From contig DBYD01000039.1 of assembly GCA_002309855.1 (NCBI GenBank), forward strand, positions 1 through 7,352: a stretch of DNA of 7,352 nucleotides, written 5' to 3'. Below, piece by piece: positions 1 through 4,985 of the stretch. The translations under genes were made by a program, and so were the position numbers. The stretch comes from Bacteroidales bacterium UBA1195. GTDB lineage: Bacteria > Bacteroidota > Bacteroidia > Bacteroidales > WCHB1-69. The notes under the pieces were generated by a model. It was given only the letters and a program-made list of their open reading frames with translations, was not told the origin of the DNA and ran no database searches. Positions within the stretch are counted from its first letter, which is position 1. Each line of letters starts with the position of its first letter.

Positions 1-90
1 TGCACATTTCGTTTTACGGATTATACGTTCACCGGTTCCACGGAAGGGGGAGTGGCGGAATCCTTTTCGTTTTTTATGCCAAAAAAATAA
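1..90 (+). CDS. 3' end of an unidentified protein (partial)
   Basis: The reading frame starting at base 1 runs open to a TAA at 88-90 and would encode the last 29 residues of a protein, ending FMPKK. The segment is rich in Thr, Gly, Ser and Phe (for example DYTFTGSTEGG), which suggests beta structure and an exported or surface protein, but no family can be named from so little. All three plus frames are open here, so the frame choice rests on composition: the alternative frames give unusually basic or glycine/histidine-rich peptides. The stop lies 12 bases before the next ATG at 103, which would fit a co-transcribed unit with what follows. Confidence 0.35.
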   Translation, partial: CTFRFTDYTFTGSTEGGVAESFSFFMPKK

Positions 91-102
91 AAATACATAT
101 AA

Positions 103-207
103 ATGAATAAGAAAATATTATTGCCATTAATGGCAACTGTAATCCTTGCAAATTTCTGTGGAATCAACTGGAATACAGGCGTTGCCAGGTATCATAGAAA
201 CCTATAA
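103..207 (+). CDS. Possible small secreted peptide (34 aa), maybe a remnant
   Basis: ATG at 103 opens a 34-codon frame ending at TAA 205-207. It has an AT-rich start context typical of Bacteroidetes. The N-terminus MNKKILLPLMATVILANFCG has a Lys pair followed by a hydrophobic stretch, like a short signal peptide. It resembles from memory the leader part of NVEALA-type Bacteroidales peptides, which also begin M-(N/K)-KKI followed by a hydrophobic run. The NVEALA motif itself is absent in this frame and I could not find it in the other two frames nearby, so this may be a truncated copy, a different peptide or a chance ORF. It sits between the presumed upstream gene and the barrel gene at 224. 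Confidence 0.3.
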   Translation: MNKKILLPLMATVILANFCGINWNTGVARYHRNL

Positions 208-223
208 TAAACTCTATCCGATT

Positions 224-769
224 ATGAATAAGCGTGCATTATACTTGATTATCACTATTGTTTTTTGTTTTACAAAGCAAGAAACGTTTGCCCAGTGGTA
301 TGTGGGCGGAAGCCTGGGCTATCAGGAGGAGTCGTCGCAAAGCCTGCTCCATTTTTCTCCGGAAGCGGGATATTCCTTTAACCCGCATTGGACAGTGGGG
401 TTAGGCATCAGTCTGGAGAACTGGATCTATCAGGTGAAAATCATTGACCCCAACGATGCAAATCACTATACTGCTGAAGACAAATCAGTATTCCGCTGTA
501 ATTTGAACCCTTATGTCCGTTACACCTTTTTCAGGACAGACCGGTTGTCATTGTTTGCGGATGCCGCCGCCAGTTTTGACGCTAATCATGACTTCCATGT
601 GAATTACCTTGGTCTCCGTCCCGGCATGAGCTACCAGCTGACGGACCATTTCACCGCTGTGGCGCATCTTGGCTTTATCGGCAGCGAGAACCAAAACTTC
701 AAGGCGGAAGCGGGTTTGGACAACTTGGAATTCTCCCTTTATTATCTGTTCGGCAAAAAGGGCCAATAA
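224..769 (+). CDS. Small outer-membrane beta-barrel protein (porin-like fold)
   Basis: This 181-residue protein is predicted to be an integral outer-membrane barrel. I chose ATG 224 because the next 24 residues form a clear signal peptide (MNKRALYLIITIVFCFTK, then ETFAQ, with cleavage probably around residues 23-24); the frame extends upstream to 146 but that part would bury the signal. The mature part starts WYVGGSLGY and shows repeated alternating aromatic/glycine strands: SPEAGYSF, WTVGLGISL, LNPYVRYTFF, LSLFADAAASF, GLRPGMSYQL, FTAVAHLGFIG and LEFSLYYLFG. This is the pattern of the compact 8-strand OmpX/OmpA-like 'outer membrane protein beta-barrel' families common in Bacteroidetes. The last strand ends with LF followed by a five-residue tail, slightly longer than the usual terminal Phe. 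No substrate can be inferred. A terminator follows 26 bases after the stop. Confidence 0.8.
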   Translation: MNKRALYLIITIVFCFTKQETFAQWYVGGSLGYQEESSQSLLHFSPEAGYSFNPHWTVGLGISLENWIYQVKIIDPNDANHYTAEDKSVFRCNLNPYVRYTFFRTDRLSLFADAAASFDANHDFHVNYLGLRPGMSYQLTDHFTAVAHLGFIGSENQNFKAEAGLDNLEFSLYYLFGKKGQ

Positions 770-795
770 CCCTTCCCTGAACCATGAACGACCAG

Positions 796-833
796 CAGGC
801 GGTTTCGACAAGCTCAACCGCCTGTTTTTTTTT
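796..833 (+). terminator. Intrinsic terminator after the small barrel gene
   Basis: A perfect 9-bp stem CAGGCGGTT (796-804) and AACCGCCTG (816-824) encloses an 11-base loop, TCGACAAGCTC, and is followed directly by nine T residues (825-833). This is a textbook factor-independent terminator for the plus-strand unit ending at 769. The stem-loop core GGTTTCGACAAGCTCAACC resembles, from memory, a hairpin repeat widespread in bacterial genomes, so the terminator may derive from a dispersed repeat; that part is inference. Confidence 0.9.
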
Positions 834-845
834 ACCCAAACGTGA

Positions 846-858
846 CGGCCGCAGGCCG
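846..858. repeat. Short GC-rich inverted repeat
   Basis: CGGCC (846-850) and GGCCG (854-858) form a 5-bp stem around a 3-base loop just downstream of the terminator T-tract. It lies in a run of CCG/GCC triplets extending to about 890. It is small and could occur by chance; I list it because it sits in a cluster of palindromic elements. Confidence 0.35.
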
Positions 859-897
859 CCGCATCATTTTCTTATCACCGCCGCCGCAGGGCATCCA

Positions 898-931
898 GAT
901 GCAGAGACGTAGCGCGCTACGTCTCTGCATC
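898..931. repeat. Perfect 34-bp palindrome (REP/hairpin-type intergenic repeat)
   Basis: The left half GATGCAGAGACGTAGCG (898-914) is followed with no spacer by its exact reverse complement CGCTACGTCTCTGCATC (915-931). A 17-bp perfect stem is far beyond chance and would form a strong hairpin in RNA or a cruciform in DNA. It lies in the non-coding gap between the terminated barrel gene and the protease promoter, so it cannot be a coding feature. There is no T-tract directly after it, so it is not a classical terminator. Related AGAGACGTAGC...GCTACGTCTCT hairpins are, as I recall, dispersed repeats in Bacteroidales genomes; copy number in this genome is unknown. Confidence 0.85.
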
Positions 932-952
932 GTCATACGCGTCATCCCTGTT

Positions 953-987
953 TTTTCCGTCCCACAGGTTTTCCTGTCATCGGAAAA
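953..987. repeat. Imperfect hairpin between palindrome and protease promoter
   Basis: The outer stem TTTTCCG (953-959) pairs with CGGAAAA (981-987). The inner stem ACAGG (964-968) pairs with CCTGT (973-977) around a TTTT loop, with an asymmetric 4x3 internal loop between the two stems. An eight-T run follows at 993-1000 after five other bases, so a weak plus-strand terminator or transcriptional insulator is possible. It could instead be a degraded dispersed repeat. Confidence 0.45.
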
Positions 988-1064
988 TGGCATTTTTTTT
1001 GGCACGGCTGCAAATAATAATCGAAAAATATCCAATAACAACTGATTTCTAACCGAACTTTTTG

Positions 1065-1072
1065 TACTTTTG
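1065..1072 (+). promoter_or_regulatory. Bacteroidetes-type -7 promoter element for the CPBP protease gene
   Basis: TACTTTTG matches the Bacteroidetes primary-sigma -7 consensus TAnnTTTG exactly. Transcription would start near base 1079, giving a leader of about 65 bases before ATG 1144. A TTTG-type -33 element is not clear; only ACTG (1041-1044) lies at about the right distance. Confidence 0.6.
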
Positions 1073-1143
1073 CAGCAGCTTTGAAGCGGTATGCTTTTCG
1101 ATGATTGTATGCAGTTCATAGCCGGTGTCATATAAATATTAAT

Positions 1144-1833
1144 ATGGAAAAAACAGATAACAGCTTTGTTTCGGCCAGATGGCTTTGGTTCATGGTCGCT
1201 CTGGCCGCCTTGGAATGGACGATTGTTTTTCAGCCTTGGCGGAATGAGGGAAGCGAAAAAAACGGTTTTTGGGTTCAGATGACCATCTCGGTGCTGCTTC
1301 TGGTTTTTTTTGCATTTGTTCTCCATAAGGGCCTGCGGCGCGATGTGGCGGCCTGGTTCCGGCATTGCGCTGTGGCAGAATGTGCGAAACAGCTGCTCTT
1401 GGGAGTGCTGGTTGCGGCGGCGCTTTGGGCCGTTTTCTGGGTGGGAGACAGGCTCTCATCGCTGATGTTTGATTTTGCCCGCCCGCAGGTGGACAGCATT
1501 TACGGCTTGAAACAGGATCCTTGGATGGGGTCCTGCGGCATTTCCCTGCTTTTGCTGCTGCTGATAGGACCTGCCGAAGAGCTCTTCTGGCGCGGCTTTG
1601 TGCAGCGTTCGTTCGGGGAGCTGTGGGGGAACCGCTTCCGCGCCTTTATGGTGACCGCTGTGATATATGCGCTCATCCATCTCTGTTCGCTGAACTTCAT
1701 GCTGGTGATGGCGGCCTTTGTCGCCGGACTGGTGTGGGGCTTCCTTTATTGGCTCAAACCTTCGTGGCTGCCTGCGTTGGTCATTTCCCACGCGCTGTGG
1801 GACGTGGCGGTGTTCGTCTGGTTCCCGATATGA
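1144..1833 (+). CDS. CPBP-family intramembrane glutamic endopeptidase (CAAX protease-like)
   Basis: This 229-residue polytopic membrane protein belongs to the CPBP/Abi (Rce1-like) intramembrane protease family. Its hydrophobic segments lie near residues 14-30, 43-61, 84-103, 132-144, 166-182, 184-202 and 207-226. The family's three motifs are all present: the catalytic pair E145-E146 with R150 in EELFWRG, H179 in YALIHL, and H216 with D220 in HALWD. The active site therefore looks complete. In other bacteria relatives process prenylated or peptide substrates or give self-immunity to bacteriocins; no peptide gene is next to this one, so its substrate is unknown. I chose ATG 1144 (AT-rich upstream, MEKTDNSF); ATG 1105 in frame would add 13 unremarkable residues. 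The gene stands alone, preceded by its own promoter and converging on the serine lyase gene 32 bases away. Confidence 0.9.
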   Translation: MEKTDNSFVSARWLWFMVALAALEWTIVFQPWRNEGSEKNGFWVQMTISVLLLVFFAFVLHKGLRRDVAAWFRHCAVAECAKQLLLGVLVAAALWAVFWVGDRLSSLMFDFARPQVDSIYGLKQDPWMGSCGISLLLLLLIGPAEELFWRGFVQRSFGELWGNRFRAFMVTAVIYALIHLCSLNFMLVMAAFVAGLVWGFLYWLKPSWLPALVISHALWDVAVFVWFPI

Positions 1834-1835
1834 CA

Positions 1836-1852
1836 CCGGAGAGCGTTTCCGG
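1836..1852. terminator. Weak inverted repeat between convergent genes
   Basis: CCGGA (1836-1840) and TCCGG (1848-1852) form a 5-bp stem, extendable by one G-U pair, in the 32-base gap between the convergent protease and serine lyase genes. It might act as a small bidirectional terminator, but no T-run follows on either strand, so this is tentative. Confidence 0.25.
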
Positions 1853-1865
1853 ATAACTTGGCTTT

Positions 1866-3071
1866 TCAGACAGTCTCCTCTTCCTCCATCAGGGCCAGGC
1901 CGCCCATTGCGGTCTCCTTGTATAGTGAGGGCAGGTCCTTTCCGGTAAGTTTCATGGTGGCCACCACCTTGTCGAAGCTGATGATGTGCTTGCCGTCGCT
2001 CATCATTGTGTACAGGTTGATGTCCAGTGCACGGAGCGCGGCGATGGCGTTCCGCTCGATGCATGGTATCTGCACAAGTCCGCACACCGGGTCGCAGGTG
2101 AGTCCGAGGTTGTGCTCCATGGCCATTTCAGCCGCATATTCTATCTGCTGCGGGCTGCCGCCGAACAGTTGTGAGGCTGCCACGGCGGCCATGACGCACG
2201 CGCTGCCCACCTCGCCCTGACAGCCTACCTCCGCACCGGAGATGGAGGCGTTATATTTGATTATGTTGGCGAAAAGTCCGGCTGTGGCCAAAGCCTTCAA
2301 TATGGACTTGTCGCTAAATCCGTGGTTTTTCTGCAGATGGTACAGGACTGCCGGCAGCACTCCTGCCGAACCGCATGTTGGGGCGGTGACCACTTTGCCG
2401 CCTGATGCGTTCTGCTCGGCGGTAGCAAGGGCGTAGGAGATGACCAGACAGCGGCTCTGCAGCGAGGGCTTGTAACTGGAGGCACGCACAAAATACTGCC
2501 GTGCCTTGCCGCGCAGGTGCAGTCCGCCGGGAATCACACCGTCGGTGTGCAGTCCGGTCTCGATTGTGGCCTGCATCTGCTTCCATACAGTCTCCAGATA
2601 GTCCCAAAGGTCCGCCTCCTCGTGCTGCTGCACATATTCCCAATAGGTCTCCCCCTGTTTTTCGATGTGTTCGAGAATGCTTGTTAGGGTGGTGCGGCGG
2701 TATACCTCCCGCTCGTCCTCACGGCTCTTCCCGTCCGAGAGCGCACCGCCGCCGATGCTGTAGACGGTCCAAGGGTCGATGCTGTTGCCATCCTTGTCCA
2801 GCGCCTCATACAGCATCCCGTTGGTGTGGAAGGGTAGCACCGTCTCCGGTTTCCACAGGATTTCCGTCGGAACGGGCTCCAGTACTGATAGTATGGCCTT
2901 GTCGGTAAAGTGTCCCTTGCCGGTTGCCGCCAAACTGCCGTACAGTGTCACGCGGAAGCCTGCCGCCTCCGGATGCCTTGCCTTGTATTGCTCCGCCGCC
3001 TTGCGCGGCCCCATGGTATGGCTGCTTGAAGGGCCGTACCCGATGGTGTAGATTTTCTTTATGCTGTCCAT
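1866..3071 (-). CDS. sdaA: L-serine ammonia-lyase, single-chain iron-sulfur type
   Basis: This cytosolic enzyme deaminates L-serine to pyruvate and ammonia using a [4Fe-4S] cluster instead of PLP. The 401-residue chain has the N-terminal beta domain (about residues 3-150, with the signature GPSSSHTMGP at 13-22) fused to the C-terminal catalytic alpha domain (about 175-395, including TAPTCGSAGVLP at 229-240). C284, C326 and C337 are spaced 42 and 11 residues apart, the spacing I recall for the three cluster cysteines (343, 385, 396) of the Legionella enzyme. The Legionella protein supplies a fourth ligand from a C-terminal cysteine; here the chain ends EEEETV with no Cys. I chose ATG 3071 because the only upstream in-frame alternative is a TTG at 3086 inside the preceding gene. 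The ATG follows the transporter stop after one base, so translation is probably coupled. Confidence 0.93.
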   Translation of the reverse strand: MDSIKKIYTIGYGPSSSHTMGPRKAAEQYKARHPEAAGFRVTLYGSLAATGKGHFTDKAILSVLEPVPTEILWKPETVLPFHTNGMLYEALDKDGNSIDPWTVYSIGGGALSDGKSREDEREVYRRTTLTSILEHIEKQGETYWEYVQQHEEADLWDYLETVWKQMQATIETGLHTDGVIPGGLHLRGKARQYFVRASSYKPSLQSRCLVISYALATAEQNASGGKVVTAPTCGSAGVLPAVLYHLQKNHGFSDKSILKALATAGLFANIIKYNASISGAEVGCQGEVGSACVMAAVAASQLFGGSPQQIEYAAEMAMEHNLGLTCDPVCGLVQIPCIERNAIAALRALDINLYTMMSDGKHIISFDKVVATMKLTGKDLPSLYKETAMGGLALMEEEETV

Positions 3072-3072
3072 C

Positions 3073-4821
3073 TTACTGGTTTTCAATCACCTTTTTGCTA
3101 TTGTCCACATCAATGGCTTCGGACACGTTGATGACGTAGTCGCCCAGTTTTTCGTAAAGTGCGTATAGCCCGCTGTAGGCGGTGCCGATGCTGTAGTCGT
3201 ATTTGCCGCTCTTGATTGCATCAAGATGGGCGGTGCGCAGCTGGTCGCGGTATTTGTTGATGGCATCCTCCGCGTCGTAGGCGGCCTTTAGGTCGATGTC
3301 GCTGTAGCTGCGCCGCAGGTTGGCGTCCATCACCTCCAGCGCGTTCTGCACCAGCTTGGTCATGTGGTCGAGATTCTCGTTCTGCTGCGTGTCGAAATGC
3401 ACTGCCGACTCCAACTTGTCCTTGCGCAGTGCGGCCACCTGGTAGATGGCGTCGCCGATGCTCTCCAGATTGTCGATGATGCGCAGCATGGAGCTGATGC
3501 GCTGCGAACCCTGCTCTGACAGGTCCCCTTCGGAGATTTTTGTCAGGAACTTGGCTATCTCCATCTCCATGCGGTCGGTGATGCCCTCGTACTTGCGGAT
3601 GCGCTCGAAGACCTTTTCAAACTCCTCCCTGTTCTGGGCTGTGCGCAGTGCGGGCAGGAACCCGTACATCCGCAGTACGCGGTGGGAGAAATTCTCGATC
3701 TCCTGCTTTGCCGACTGGATGTTCAGCTCGGCGGTGTTCATGAAGGTGCCGCCGATGTAGGTGAGCCTGAACTCGTCCTCGGCATCCTCCTCCGCAGGTT
3801 TCACCATCCAGTCCACGATGCGGATTATCTGCGGGATGAACCATACCAAAATCAGTGTGTTCACCACATTGAAGAAGGTGTGGAAGAAGCAGAGCGCCCA
3901 TGGAAGGGTCTGGGGGTCGTACATCGGCGAGCCGGGTTCGGTGTATGGGCTTACGCCCGTGGCGGCGGTGGTTACGGAATCGACCAGTATCATTACCGGG
4001 CGGAACGCTATCAGTGTGAGTATGGTGCCGATCACGTTGAACACCAGGTGGGCGCGCGCCGACTTCTTACCGACATTATTGGCGACCATTGCGGCGATGT
4101 TGGCGGTGATTGTCGTACCGATGTTAAGGCCCATGACAAGCGCCATTGCCACCTCAAATCCTATCCATCCCTTGTAGCACATGGCCAGTGCGATGGCCAT
4201 CATTGCGGCGGAGGCCTGCACTATGCAGGTGAGCACGATGCCTATTAATGTGAAAAGCAGCACTGATATGAAGCCATGGTCCGAAATGCTCCCCAATGCG
4301 GCCAGAAAGTTCGGGTACTCCTCAAGGTTCGGCACGGATGACTGCAGATATTGCATGCCGAGCAGCAACAGCGCGAAGCCGATGGTGAACTCACCTATAT
4401 ATTTCAGCCTCTCCCTCTTGGCAAACATGAAGAAGATCGCTATCGCCAGCAGGAAAAGCGGAAGGCTGAAGTTTCCGCCGGATTCCCCGAGGGCGAAAAT
4501 TTTAAGTATCCAGGTAATCAGCGTGCTGCCGATGTTTGCTCCCATGATGACGGAGATGGCGCCTGCAAGGGACATCATTCCCGCATTGACAAAGCTGACA
4601 ACCATCACTGTGGAGGCGGATGAGGACTGCACCATGACAGTAAGCAGCGTGCCGACAAGGATGCCGCTTAACGGGTTGCCGGTGATCTTCCCCATGATGT
4701 GCCGCATTCCGCGGCCTGCGAATTTCTGCAGGCCCTCGCTCATAAGCTTCATTCCGAACAGGAAAACGCCGATGGAGCCTGCAAAGTTGATGATGATGAT
4801 AAGAATATCCGTTAAATCCAT
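3073..4821 (-). CDS. Na+/phosphate cotransporter family protein with PhoU-like domain
   Basis: This is a 582-residue inner-membrane protein of the Na/Pi cotransporter (NptA/YjbB-like) family, predicted to move inorganic phosphate with sodium or to export it. The membrane part covers about residues 1-335 and contains the duplicated family repeat: QSSSAS (65-70) with GANIGST (94-100), then QASAA (202-206) with GLNIGTT (231-237). Residues from about 362 to 575 are soluble, charged and helical, like the PhoU-type domain that ends many bacterial members, for example RIIDNLESIGDAIYQ near 447-461. The length is normal for the fused form. I chose ATG 4821; a TTG one codon upstream is less likely. It is the first gene of an operon with the serine lyase, from a promoter at about 4896-4903. 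Direction of transport cannot be read from sequence. Confidence 0.93.
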   Translation of the reverse strand: MDLTDILIIIINFAGSIGVFLFGMKLMSEGLQKFAGRGMRHIMGKITGNPLSGILVGTLLTVMVQSSSASTVMVVSFVNAGMMSLAGAISVIMGANIGSTLITWILKIFALGESGGNFSLPLFLLAIAIFFMFAKRERLKYIGEFTIGFALLLLGMQYLQSSVPNLEEYPNFLAALGSISDHGFISVLLFTLIGIVLTCIVQASAAMMAIALAMCYKGWIGFEVAMALVMGLNIGTTITANIAAMVANNVGKKSARAHLVFNVIGTILTLIAFRPVMILVDSVTTAATGVSPYTEPGSPMYDPQTLPWALCFFHTFFNVVNTLILVWFIPQIIRIVDWMVKPAEEDAEDEFRLTYIGGTFMNTAELNIQSAKQEIENFSHRVLRMYGFLPALRTAQNREEFEKVFERIRKYEGITDRMEMEIAKFLTKISEGDLSEQGSQRISSMLRIIDNLESIGDAIYQVAALRKDKLESAVHFDTQQNENLDHMTKLVQNALEVMDANLRRSYSDIDLKAAYDAEDAINKYRDQLRTAHLDAIKSGKYDYSIGTAYSGLYALYEKLGDYVINVSEAIDVDNSKKVIENQ

Positions 4822-4895
4822 CAATCTAAAAAATTCGTTTTTAATTTTTTGTAAAATCCTTTCACCGATGTTTGCACCATAGGTTGGAGGAAGCG

Positions 4896-4903
4896 CAAAA
4901 GTA
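4896..4903 (-). promoter_or_regulatory. -7 promoter element for the phosphate transporter/serine lyase operon
   Basis: On the minus strand this reads TACTTTTG, an exact match to the Bacteroidetes -7 consensus TAnnTTTG. Initiation near 4890 would give an AT-rich leader of about 70 bases before ATG 4821. No good -33 TTTG is visible. Confidence 0.55.
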
Positions 4904-4949
4904 TAATAAAATCAGACATCCGTTCCGCATCGGCAGTCAAAAAATGTGC

Positions 4950-4957
4950 TATTTTTG
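4950..4957 (+). promoter_or_regulatory. -7 promoter element for the large barrel gene
   Basis: TATTTTTG matches TAnnTTTG. Initiation near 4964 gives a leader of about 22 bases to ATG 4986. This also argues against the longer in-frame start at 4872, which would lie upstream of the promoter. It is back-to-back with the minus-strand -7 element, 46 bases away. A -33 element is not evident. Confidence 0.55.
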
Positions 4958-4985
4958 CAAATTGTCCTATGGAACACGTATATTG

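Noticed and set aside
146..223. N-terminal extension of the small barrel gene to ATG 146
   Set aside because: The added 26 residues would place the signal peptide internally; ATG 224 begins a standard signal sequence.
832..1365. Overlapping open frames on both strands across the intergenic region (842-1045 plus, 832-1365 minus)
   Set aside because: Both contain the same residues RSALRLCI because they read through the 34-bp palindrome, and neither has protein-like composition or a start context. The region is better explained as non-coding with hairpins and a promoter.
1456..2085. Minus-strand open frame (209 codons) over the serine lyase 3' end and protease 3' end
   Set aside because: It is out of frame with both real genes, very rich in Arg, His and Gln, and lacks any family motif.
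3072..3086. TTG start giving a 406-residue serine lyase
   Set aside because: It overlaps the end of the transporter gene by 14 bases and uses a weak codon, while ATG 3071 is one base after the stop and gives the expected N-terminus.
4181..4882. Plus-strand open frame (233 codons) opposite the phosphate transporter
   Set aside because: It is antisense to a clear Na/Pi cotransporter with all family motifs; its Met/Ile-rich composition reflects the complementary strand. It also runs through the operon promoter.
4872..4985. N-terminal extension of the large barrel gene to ATG 4872
   Set aside because: The extension would put 38 polar and Cys-containing residues before a good signal peptide and would start upstream of the likely promoter at 4950-4957.
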